A DNA stretch of 64,000 bases from Pardosa pseudoannulata. Lineage: Eukaryota > Arthropoda > Arachnida > Araneae > Lycosidae. The translations under genes were made by a program, and so were the position numbers. This document shows, in pieces, positions 25,735 to 36,959 of this stretch; within the stretch, counting starts at the first letter, position 1, and every line of letters starts with the position of its first letter. The stretch covers positions 49,600,595 to 49,664,594 of the forward strand of contig CM063510.1 in NCBI GenBank assembly GCA_032207245.1. The letters run 5' to 3'. Below the pieces are notes generated by a model. It worked only from the letters and a program-made list of their open reading frames with translations. It did not search any database and was not told the origin of the DNA.

Positions 25735-26400
25735 AGAAGAAATAGAGAACAATTCCATTCCAATGATGCTACTGACGCAAGGAAGAATTGTCAAGTTCAA
25801 CAATCATGCAAAAGAAAAAGATCTAGAAACCATTGTGCTAAATTTAATAGAAATGGTTGAGGAAAATATGTTTCAAAAACAGATTTTATATTGTAAAAAA
25901 CCTATTTTCTTTGCAAAAAAGTTCAATTTTCTTGTATGAGTCAAAATGGCTCTCTTCAGTAAAAATAGGTATATGATCAACATCCGTAAATCTAATGTTA
26001 AAGCACAGAATCGATCCCTAATGAAGATAAATGTCATAATAGGCCTCCAAAAAGAGACAAATACTTTTCTCTATTAGAGCTAATAAACTGTGTTTTATCT
26101 CTTTAGACTAAATCAGCTGTTTACCTCAAAGTATGTTTATACATGTGTTGCTGCATTGGTTTGATTTAATTATTTTAGAAACTGGGATTTGAATAGATTG
26201 CGATAGTTGTTCACGTGTCAGTTATCAGTGTTTGATTAGTCTTGTATTTGACCATTTTCTATTTCAATTTTAAATTAGGGATTAATTTAAATTAGATTAA
26301 GAAATGAAAGTGTAATAAGTAGATGAAATACTAGCAACAAAAATTACATTCTAAACCAATATATCTTTATCATTAGTATCCATCTGTCAGATAACATCTG

Positions 26401-26442
26401 GGTCTTATTTGGTGCTCTGTTTACAGAGAACCAAATAAGACC
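26401..26442. repeat. 42-nt near-perfect hairpin
   Basis: GGTCTTATTTGGT (26401-26413) pairs with ACCAAATAAGACC (26430-26442), and the inner CTCTGT (26415-26420) pairs with ACAGAG (26423-26428) around a TT centre. That gives 19 of 20 pairs. It sits in one unit of the long-period array and is not evident in the matching place of the other units. Confidence 0.9.
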
Positions 26443-26736
26443 GTCTAAAATCTAAAAGAAAATTGCCTACACTTATAGTCATAATACGTTATATCGTGGT
26501 TTTCCTGTATATGATAAATAACACTAAATAAACATTTGAATGAATATCAGTGACTATAATTTTTCAAGGAAAAAATTACAATACTTTAAAAAAAGTATTT
26601 GTTTCTATTCACATGTCAGAGGTTTTACCTGAGTTTAAAGCAGACATTTCTTGTTTTAAGCACCGAATCAAGACTATTAAAATTAGTAGTATTTTAAGGC
26701 TACATAAATAGCGAAATGCTTTCTCTTTATCAGTGA

Positions 26737-26905
26737 CCGAACGGTCGCTGAATAGCTAGGGTACGGAAGTTCTTAGGTTCGAATTCTACCACTTGCTCGT
26801 AGATATAGCTGTCTGTAGATGTTCGGAATCGGTTTTAAGCCTTAAGCCCCTTCCTTATTTTTCCTCGTATAGCAAATCAGTCTTTTATAACGCTGCACAG
26901 AACTG
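26737..26905 (+). mobile_element. Decayed SINE, probably family A
   Basis: Contains a B-box-like AGGTTCGAATTCTACC at about 26774-26790 and a weak A-box region (GTCGCTGAATAGCTAGGG). The following text is CTGTCTGTAGATGTTCGGAATCGGTTTTAAGCCTTAAGCCCC, which corresponds to ATGTTCGTAGCCG...TTTAAGC...TTAGCCC of better copies. It interrupts an array unit between TTCTCTTTATCAGTGA and GGGATAGTAAACAAG, where other units read TTGGTGATAGTACATAAG. Ends approximate. Confidence 0.5.
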
Positions 26906-28024
26906 ACAATTTCTTAATTAGGGATAGTAAACAAGTCTTTTTTAAGGTCAAATCAGCATTTTACTATACAACTGCTTCTGAATTTTTTAGATTGCTTTTA
27001 TAGGTATGGGAGGTAACTGAAATCGATTGCAATTGCTGCCAAGACGTCAGTCCGGAAATATTACTCTATTCCCGTATCTCTTCTTTGGATAGATTTATTT
27101 TAAAATAAACATCAGTTTAAAGATGAACAAGAAATAGTGAAAATTGATAATATTAAGATACTAAAAAAATATCTGGTTGAAAAAATAATTACCTTTAGTT
27201 TTATCTCCTGATTTTTAGATTCCACGCGATTAATAACATTAGATAATATATCAATGTATATCTTTGTTGGAAATTTTATAATTATAAATAAATAAATTAC
27301 AATATGCTTTTCCGAAAAAAAATTGTTTCTGAGTAATATTCTATTCACATGTTGGAGGTTTTTAATCCTTGAATCAAATGCAAACATTTCCTCCATTGAG
27401 AATCAAACTTTAATAAAAGGGAATGCCATTTTAAATCTACAGAAATTTAAAAATGCTTTCTCTCTATTGGTGATAGTACATAAGCATTTTTTCCTTCAGA
27501 TTAAATCAGCAGTTTCTTTCACAATTCACTATACATATGCTCCTGAATCTTTTTTTCCGCTTGCTTTAAAACTAATGGGAGGAAACTGAAATGGATTGTT
27601 ATTAAAGAGTCGATTGGAAATGTAGATCAATTCGAGCATTTTTTTCTTTAGATAGTTTTAATTTTAAATGAAACATTAATTTAAAGAGCAATTAGAAAAG
27701 AAAAGTGATTAAGTGAATGAATTGTAAAAATATATTTTGTAATACTATCAACCATTAACATTATCTCCTGGAATTCATCAGCTGTCTTATAGATAAAAAG
27801 AGGAATGTAGCTCACTAAACCAAGCCATTATCTCTCGAGTTTAAGAATACATGTAGTACTTCTCCTGAGTATATAGAATGCTAAATAGCACGACTTAAAA
27901 CTTAGGGTAAAGATAAAGTTCCTACATGTGGTAAATATCGTTTACAGTTATTCTTTTTTTTTTCTTATTTGACATTTCTAATTATATAAACATTTAAATT
28001 AATATCTGTGCTGATAAATATCGT

Positions 28025-28615
28025 TGAGAGATTCCCTAGTATGTTTGACAATTTTGTATACTAGGGAAAGACAAAACAAAAACACATCAACAATTCATTA
28101 CGCTTTGAAACAATTCAGTGCACAGGACTCATAAAAACACAATAGTACAGCAAGGCAAATGAAATCAACATAGCTGACGTTCCAACTGCTCTCAGGAGAA
28201 TCTAGCTAATGTCCGTGAACTATCAGGACTGTAGTTTGTATGCGACACCTAGGCTAAAAGCCAAATTCCCCGTGGTGAAGTTGTTACGTACATTCAGGAG
28301 GGGCTTCGTAAGATTTGGGAATATTGTAAGGTTGCAAAATAAATCTAATTTTTGTAATGAATTTTAGACATAAATTCATTACAAAAATTAGATAAAAGAC
28401 AATATTAGACAAGTCATATTCCTCAGATTTAGTAAATTAGAAAAAAAGTAATAGAGTAAATAATAGCCTCCCAAATATTTTACTAAGAAAGATTGTTCCC
28501 AAATTTGTTGACTAGTTACCAAACTGTCTTCAAAAATATAGTTACCAGATAACCAAAATACGCATATTAAAGTTTGCAACAATATAATTCACAAAATAAG
28601 CACTTTACAATATAC
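28025..28615. mobile_element. Unclassified insertion in the array, with two hairpins
   Basis: Compared with other array units, about 590 bp is extra between the ATATAAACATTTAAATTAATATC-like block (about 27985) and TTATTCTTAGTAATATTTTG (28635). It holds an 11-bp inverted repeat TTCCCTAGTAT/ATACTAGGGAA (28032-28042 and 28058-28068) and a perfect 21-bp hairpin (28344-28364 and 28372-28392, centre TAGACAT). The middle (28100-28330) is richer in G and C than its surroundings. No coding frame or known family was recognised. Confidence 0.4.
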
Positions 28616-29060
28616 CTTTACAAAAGAAAATAATTTATTCTTAGTAATATTTTGTTCACATTTTGGAACTTCTGTCCTTGGAGTTTAGTCAAACATTTCT
28701 TCTTTTAAGCACCGAAACTTAATGAAGATGAATGGCATTTTTAAGGTTACAGAAGAGACAAACGTTCCTTTGTATTAGTGATAGTAAATAAGTCTTTTTT
28801 TTTCTTTAGATCAAATCAGCACTTTCTCTCACAATTTATTATACTCCTGTATCGGTTTTCTTTCGATTATTTCAAAACCTAATGGGACATGATTTGAATG
28901 GATTGCAAATGTTTATTTACGTATCGATTTGGAAAGGTTGATGAATTCGTTTATTTTTAGCTTCGGATAGTTCCATTTTAACCTAGACTGTAATTTAGAA
29001 AAGAATAAATAAAGAAAACTGATAAACACGTAAAATGATAGCAAAAGAGTTTTTAAAACA

Positions 29061-32000
29061 ATCTTCTTTATTTGTTTGTGTCTCTTTTTACGTTAAGCTG
29101 GTTGATTACCAGCAATACTGTACCCTCTACATCTATATTATTCCATGATATAAATTGTTCTATTTCTTTTCGGTTTGCATTCAAATATTTTTTAACATTT
29201 ATCACGTAATACATAGGGAGGGAAATTTATCAGGATAGTTCACAACGAAAATTTTAAAAGAGAGAGAGAGATTATCATTGAAAAACAGTTTTTTATATAA
29301 TATTTTTTAAAATAATATAAAGTTGTCTAATCAACATAAAAATAAAAAAGGGTACCAAATTACCTGGAGAAGTTAATCTATCACGAGTTAAAATTTGTGT
29401 ATAAAAAATTTAAAAGAAATGCTTAAATGCAAACTATCTAAAACTTTCCACTGTGACCATAGTTTAATGTATAATTAGAGGAACCCAATATAGCCAGTAC
29501 GTAAACTTTTTTAATTATTTATCTTTACTATCTAAATGTACTTGAGGAATTAAAAGTATTTTAAGTGTAAATTCAGAGAGATAGATTGACATTAATAAGT
29601 TGATAAAGTAGATAAAAGACTCTAAAAGTTGTCTATATTTCACCTTTATTATAACCCTTAGTTACTAGGGTTAAGTGAGATGATTATTTAAAATTTTATC
29701 GATAATTATAAAATGTAATATTTGCACGCTTATACGCCATATCATGGTGTTCAGACAAATTTATCTCACTTAGGGATATGGACATTACAACATGGAAGGC
29801 CAAGTACACTTGCACACACATGTTGAAATTTTTGGATTTGTAGGTCTATTCGAGTAACAAGGATGTACATTTAGAATATATGCGTTACAGTTTAAATCTA
29901 TAACCCACATGAAAGATCACAAACGTAAGTTTAAAAAATATAAGCTGAGAAAAGTACTTAGAACCTTCCTTAAAAACCTCAGAAAAATTACTTTTTCAGC
30001 TCTTTTTTTATCTACTATTCCACACTTTCAAATATATTAAATGGCATACAGCAAAAATATACAAATATCGTTTAGCTATTTCCAGATTATACGAACCGTA
30101 TATTTTTACAATATAAGCATTTAATGCCTTATGTTGTAGAAATCTATGTTGTAAGAATCTAGAGCACTTTATTTTAAATACCACTGAAAAATAGCTTTTT
30201 TCTGAGAAAGAGTATTGCTTTCGATAGTAGGTAGATGGCAATCTTATAAACAATTTACAAAATTTTCAAATAATGTCTAAAGTTTATAAATTTTTCATTT
30301 GGATTGACACTTTGATTCTTCGAATAGCGCACATACATTTACTTTTTCTGCAGGTACATACACTGAAACCGCCACATGTTGTTTTATTTATTATAAATTT
30401 TTTGTAGAACTTACTGCACATGTAATATCAAATAAACCTTTTTTCAGAACGTTTCACTATTTCATAAATGACATCCTGTGATGTTTAAAACGATAGCTGA
30501 TTATTAACAATTTGTGTTGGAGTATTTAATATTTATTTTATTCTGGGCAGTCAATAATAATTTAGAATTAAGCTATTAACTGAAATGTAACTGACAGAGT
30601 TTAAATCTCATTAAAGGGTTAAACTTAAAGAACCATTAAAGAATCCCAGTAGTTTCTTTTTTTTATTATTTGAAACGAGCATCTGTATCATGCTTAATTT
30701 GTAAACGGACTTCATTTACGATAGCTGAACACATAATCTTGTCGGGAATGCAACCATGACGGCATAAAATCACTTGAATTAAGAAAGATAGGAAAACGTT
30801 TAATGATGATGTAAAATCATTGTTAAGATAAGAAAATACCGCAATGTGGTCAAGTAAAATAGCAAAAATGACAAGCAATTTGTTTTCAATTCTGTTTATC
30901 ACACATTTTATTGAATACATACTTGAAAGTGGCAAAACAATGTAGAGGCAGTTTTATTTTTTAAAATTTCAGTATTTTTAAAAGTTCAGTAAATTAATTC
31001 CTGAAGCGGTATGATATGATTTACTTATTATATCAGGGAAATGTTCTTTATTAGTCTGAAAAGTGAATGAAACCAAATGCTAAATTTTGCTATAAATTAT
31101 GAAATTCTTTTAATTGCATTTTTTAATATTTGAGACATTTTAATATAAAAAATTTTTCGTTTATATATATATATATATATATATATAAATATTAAAGATC
31201 ATTTATGGTTCTCTGAGCACAATTGTGTAGAAACGGTGATATCCTCATGAAAGAAGAGGAATTCTTTTTGACATCTTACGAAATATCTAAGCAGTTTACT
31301 TCAAAATTCGAATGACTTTTTGTTTAAATGATTTTTTAAGGGTCTTGACACATCTTCCTCATTAAGTATCGAACGGGTAACTTTAACATTATCTACTAGT
31401 CACCTAAAAGTTCAAATTATCACCTATGAGAGAAATATTTCTGAACATTTGTAAAACAATTACCAATTTTTTTGTCCGGGAAACGAAATTTGCTTTTACA
31501 TTACGGCATGGGAAATATTTTAATTAATGCATTTCACATTGTTATATACATACTTTCATTAACAAATGATACTCTTAATGATTGCGTTCTACTCACCATT
31601 AAGAATTTAAGTACCTTTATGTCAGATATTTTTCTCGTTTAGTAACCGGTAAATTCATATTTTATTGTAGTTATTACATATCGTATGTGTGTGTGCAGAC
31701 ATTTTCTGATGTAAATTTTTAGTATTATAATGAAAAATCTTTCATGTTTTTTTCAAACTGTTATATACTTATGCATTTTATACAGGTATTAATAATAATA
31801 CATTTACGTACGGTTATGAATAAATATATTTGATATTACTAAAATATTTCTTAAATATTTAAAAAGAAATTTTGAGACTTAAAAATTGTCTCTAATTTTT
31901 AGAATTTCAAAGCATGTTTATCACTTATTAGCAAGAATGAAATAAATTATGTTATAACATAACTTTACATTCAAGTGAAAGGAAAATTACGGTTAGTTTA

Positions 32001-33860
32001 CTTTAACATGAGGAATAATCAGACTGAAATGTACAGACATCCGTGACTGCACCAAGAATGGAACACGTGAACAAAGCAGTATCATGTAGATGTGCTCATA
32101 TATGATCTATTATTTATTGCAATTCAACAATTTGAATTTCGCTCTAAGTAATTAATACTCTCCGAAAGTCAAATTTAATTAAGAAAGGATTGGACTAAGT
32201 AGCCCTAGAGCCTAAATTTTGTACTCGGGAAAAGGATTTTAAAGTAAATTGTAAATAGTATTTCAATACTTGAATTAAAAGAAAGTATGTATTATCTAAA
32301 GCACACCCTTCTACAAAATAATTTTTCTTTTCTTTTCTAGGTAAGTCAATTCATATAATACTCTATTAAGATGCTAATGTGCACTGGTAAGTAAATTTTG
32401 ATTTTTGTCTACCTGGACCTAGCATATTCACATTTCAGTGCATTACTAGTTACAGTTAAAGAAAGGAAAATTAAGTAAGATCGCTTTTGGAAAAAGTGAG
32501 ATATTCATTTGATGTAACAGTGTTTTCACAGAAATAAGTATATTGATTGTATTACTAATTATAAACTGCCAAATATGAATAAAAAAATAAATTTTCACTT
32601 ATAATATGTGATTTCATGAAAGCTTTTATATACACATGAGTTAAAATTCAATGAGTGAAGTTAAAATTCATTGAGTGAGAATATCTCAAATTTTAGATCT
32701 ATAATTAATCCGATTACTTCACAAACTGAAGATTTATGTGCTATATACTGCTACTCGATTTTTTTCCGTGTTTTGAAAAGATCTTTAAAGGTAGTAACGT
32801 ATTACATTAAAAATATTTCCTTTTTTTCTATTTAAAATAATTGCTAAATTTGTTTTAACAGTTTTTCTATAAAATATGAAAAGGAGACTAATTTTTTTGT
32901 ACAAATATATACAAGTCAGATTTAATGTTTTACTGTTTCAAAACCTATTTCCATTCTTGTACAGAAGGATTTATGTAATATATAAAAATTGGTGAAATAT
33001 ATAACAGTTATAAACAAATATTTTAAATAAACTAATTAGACTTTATGTTGCTTTAAATTGGAATATTAAGTAAAAAATAATAGTTACACTGTTTATTGAA
33101 ACACTCGAAGAAATTAAAGTGTAACATCGAAATATACCTCAATAATTTCTTAAATGTAAATAATGTATTAATTACTCATATGTCATCACTAAAATATTTA
33201 TTTTTTCCTTTAAAATAATTTAAAAATAAAATTATCTGTATTAAAAATATTTTGTTTTGAATATGTAAAACTTAATCTCTTGCAAAAATCTACATAAAAG
33301 TTTTCTATTATTTTGAAATCAAAATTCACTTTTATGCAGTTTCAGAATATTTTAAAAAGATAACTTAAAAGACAAAATATTGGTATCAAAGGGTGAAACA
33401 ACGTATCACAAATATTTCAGAAAAATAATTATTTAATATCAATGCATAAATAGAATTTCCTTTTCATGCCTGAGCATTAATAAATAGAAAAAGCATTAAT
33501 TCTATTTTAATTAATTCCGTTTCCATTAATTTAATTAACCACAATAAGGAAAATTCAAAGTCCTCACTGATTGAATGTGAAAGATTGGGCAAGATTGTGA
33601 ATTTAGTATTATAAAGCTTCATTCCGGTTGCAGTATATAATTAATGGTTTACTCTGCAAATGAATTAAGTTTGGAAGCTTTAATCAATGAAACATAGGAA
33701 CTGTTCAACAATGAGTTCATTTAGGGAAGGAGATGATTGCGTCCTTACCAACTCAAATAATAATGATAATGTTGTTGCAGCTAGCCGTTAATAGTTAATA
33801 ATCTTATTTTCCACGATGGTTTACTGATCTATCTTCAACTTATTAAAAATATTGTTCTAT
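29061..33860. other. Long AT-rich stretch, no gene seen
   Basis: No coding region or mobile element supported. A short (AG)n run at about 29261-29270 and a short (TA)n at 31164-31187 are the only repeats noted. Short ORFs (81 and 89 codons on the minus strand near 30.0-30.9 kb) show no known motif. Confidence 0.55.
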
Positions 33861-33861
33861 T

Positions 33862-33884
33862 ATGTATACATGTGTGTATTTGTA

Positions 33885-33977
<93 letters not shown>

Positions 33978-34217
33978 ATATGTATATATATATATATACA
34001 TGTGTATATATATGTGTGTGTATATAGGTATATATATATATATATGTATATATATATGTGTGTATATACATGTGTGTATGTATATTATGTATGTGTGTAT
34101 GTTCATGTATATATATTATGTATATATGTTACAGGTATACATATGTATATATATATATACTATGTATATATGTTATAGGTATACATATGTATATATATGG
34201 ATATGTATACACATATA
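33862..34217. repeat. (TA)n/(TG)n compound microsatellite
   Basis: About 80 bp of pure TA (33888-33966) followed by TATG, TGTG and TACA mixtures up to the repeat at 34218. All ORFs here are alternating Tyr-Ile/Val-Cys translations and are not genes. Confidence 0.95.
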
Positions 34218-34620
34218 TGCAATAAGTAATTTGTCTCATCACAAAAGGAAGGTAAACCATTTTGGCGCAGTCGTGAATAAAAATGTAGTCGAGTCAGAAA
34301 ACAAACAAAAAAAACATTGGATGAAGAGATGAAGATTTATCATTTCTCGCGGACTTCTGTCGTGGAAAACCCGTATATCTAAATTTATAGATTTATGAAC
34401 CAATCAATCAAGATTCTCAATCGTCAATCACGAGGTGATGCCGGTGATGTGAATTAAGTGTCACTAGTTATGTAAAATATTTATATAAGAGAATCTTTGG
34501 TATTTTCAAAGTAGCCAAGTGCATTGAAAAAACAAATATTGTCGCCAAGGTCGCCAGGAAAAGATAGAATCACCCGAAAATTATTTTATGACAGACACAA
34601 TTACGTTGATTAATTTTTAG
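34218..34620 (+). mobile_element. TA-flanked repeat family 2, copy 2 (about 403 bp)
   Basis: Starts TGCAATAAGTAATTTGTCTC after (TA)n and ends GTTGATTAATTTTTAG before TA-rich DNA. Aligns in order with 21668-22057: AAAACCCGTATATC, AACCAATCAATC, GGTGATGCCGGTGATGTG, AAGGTCGCCAGGAAAAGATA and AGACACAATTACG. An 11-base TGGCGCAGTCG (34263-34273) matches the tRNA-Ser-type primer-binding site used by some gypsy-like retrotransposons. The aligned position in the other copy reads TTCACCGTAGAGG, so this may be coincidence. No ORF. The class is unresolved. Confidence 0.55.
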
Positions 34621-35206
34621 GGTATAAATATCATTACATATATAATATATAGGCATGTGTATGTATGTAGGTATGTGTATATATATATATGAGTGTGTAA
34701 GTATGTAATATATCAGAATTACTACTTTTAAATAGCTATTAAATATTCTCGTTTTTACACCTTTTAATTTTTTAATATCTAGTTTCCGAGCCATAAAATC
34801 TCAGATAAAGGAGTGTTCTCATGCTTAAATTCATTTTATCCATCTGTAAAACTAACACTAGAGCAAAATCTAATGTTCTAAGCACTGGTTATATTTTCAG
34901 TCATATCTTCGGCTATCCCAGGAAAATGATATTGTTTCTGGAACAATTTTTATTATGTGTTTGCGACATTTCTTAATTTTTCAAACGTTATTCTTGCCTC
35001 CCAAAATTACTGATCTAGATTAAATCTCAGGAGATCAGCAACAAATGCGTATATTCTCTGATGGTTCTTTATAGAGCTGTTTCGCTTTAAAGAAGTCTGC
35101 AGATCAAAGCGTTTTTCTCAATGGTTCCATGATTCATTAAATTTAGGTTTTCTTTTGCTGCGACTACCATTTTAACAAATTTCTTCGCGCAGTTATCCTA
35201 GACTAA

Positions 35207-35813
35207 TTAACACTTGGCATGCAGGTGTACTTCACGGTCAACTTATGCGTGCAAGCTTTTACGTGAATCGTGCGAAAGTTTATTTATTAGAAAATCGCAG
35301 TAAATCGAAAACTACTTTGTATTTGTCAACGGAACTTTTTTATTTTACACTTTAATACATACTGTATGATTAGTTAACAAAAAAATATTTTTAGTAAATC
35401 ACAAAAATAAACGATTTTTAAAATTTTACAATGTATTCAAAAATATTTTTTATGACAAGTACGAATAGAACTATTTATTATCAGTTTTTTATTCAACAAT
35501 AAAAAAAGCTTCAAATTGACAAAACAGGACTTGTACGTTCTGGAGCTAGGATTGAAGGCGTAATAAAGCAAAAAAAGACCGAGTAACTTGACAATCATAA
35601 CTTCTGGAAAGAAAAAATGCAAAGCGTTGTATAGCAACGCAAACAACACGCATATAATGTCACCCATACATATAATTATATGTATTTAGTAGATTTGTGG
35701 TGGTTAGCGAGTATCCACCACAAATCTACTAAATACATATTTTTACGTGACCCGCACTCCAGTGACAGACTGCAAAAAACGTAAAAATACGTTGCCTGCA
35801 ATCGAAGTGTTAA
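35207..35813. mobile_element. piggyBac-type non-autonomous element with TTAA target
   Basis: TTAA stands at both ends (35207-35210 and 35810-35813). Directly inside are inverted repeats CACTTGGCATGCAGG (35211-35225) and, on the other strand, CACTTCGATTGCAGG (35795-35809), 12 of 15 identical. Both ends also carry a TTTTACGTGA word further in. Near the right end lies a 26-bp perfect inverted repeat (separate entry). The 599-bp body has no transposase motif. A 76-codon minus ORF (35437-35667) is hydrophobic and unrecognised. Assignment rests on the TTAA target and TIR pattern of the family. The end sequences differ from those of the element at 25332-25997, so it is another subfamily. Confidence 0.55.
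35678..35740. repeat. 26-bp perfect inverted repeat (hairpin)
   Basis: Arms at 35678-35703 and 35715-35740 are exact complements, beginning ATATGTATTTAGTAGATTTG, around an 11-base centre TTAGCGAGTAT. A second nested-in-series pair follows: TATTTTTACGT (35738-35748) and ACGTAAAAATA (35779-35789). Both lie in the right subterminal part of the piggyBac-type element, where such elements often have internal inverted repeats for transposase binding. That role is inference. Confidence 0.9.
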
Positions 35814-36959
35814 GTAACACTGGCTTATCTTCTATAAGATTTTTAACTCTAACTAAATTGTTAACATTATTCGTATTTTTGTCATTTGCTCAAAAAGCAA
35901 TATGATACATATATACTATATCTCAGTAATAATGTTTGCATTACTTGTTGGAATGAAAAACTCAGTAAAAAACGTGTTAAGTTTTAGTGTATATTAACAG
36001 CATTTTTAACATACAGACATTTATTGATTAGTTCTAACTGAATAAAAAGTTTTCTTAGTTACGAATACAAAATATCAAAACTATAAATAACTTAAACCTC
36101 GAAATATTTAGGTTGAGAATGTGGTTAATAAATTTGACTAATTTTACTAATTTGAAGGTACTTAACCACTTCAAAATCTTTATGGATTAATGTATTGCTT
36201 TTTATTGTTTCATGCATGAGGATATAGATAGAATACAGACAAAAGTGAATTTACAGCTAAATCGGTGTTTTGCGCTGGGAATTTCTCGGGATTTATTTCA
36301 TAGTGTAAATCAAATGCGAAATATTCAGTTTTCTACGGTACGTGGCGTTTATATACGAGACAGGTATAAATCCCATTAATCTTTCAATAGAAATGACAGG
36401 TTTATTTTTCTGTCTCGAAGGATGATTTACGGAGCCTTTACTTTAAAAAGATGACTCACCTGTAGTGAAATCTGTAAAATGTCAATTTTATCACAGTAAA
36501 TGATCGTTTTATTTCTTTGAAATAGAAAAGAATAAAATACATCTAGAACAAGATTATATTTATTTGGAACAGTTTCGGTTTCACTGAAGTCAGCCATTTG
36601 TATTTTAATCTTCATGAGTATAACATATAAACTGAAGGTTTTGACATGGAAAATAATTTAAAATTACTAGATCAGCAATGTTTAATTACTCACTCGGAGA
36701 GTTATTTAAAAAGACCTCTGGCTGATCTTCAGTATTTCCTAGATGCTTTTTGTTGCCAAAGAAAATGCATTTTAATTTTCAATTGGTATCTTATTTGTAT
36801 TAAGATTTCTTTCTTAATTAAGATGTTTCTTAACATTAAGATCTGCTTTTGGATGTTTTTTAATACCCTAAATGTCATAAATTATAATACAAAATGTCAC
36901 AATCCTCTTTAATTAATCTTTTTCTTTTTTTTTTTTGCATAATCCAAAGTAAAAGGCTT
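35814..36959. other. AT-rich DNA, no gene seen
   Basis: No element boundaries and no ORF with coding character. An 88-codon plus ORF at 36646-36912 is low in informative residues and unrecognised. Confidence 0.5.

Noticed and set aside
33835..34332. Several ORFs of 78-156 codons at a microsatellite
   Set aside because: They are alternating Tyr-Ile or Val-Cys translations of (TA)n/(TG)n and occur in overlapping frames on both strands. The same applies at 14.1, 43.7, 51.7 and 52.1-52.4 kb.
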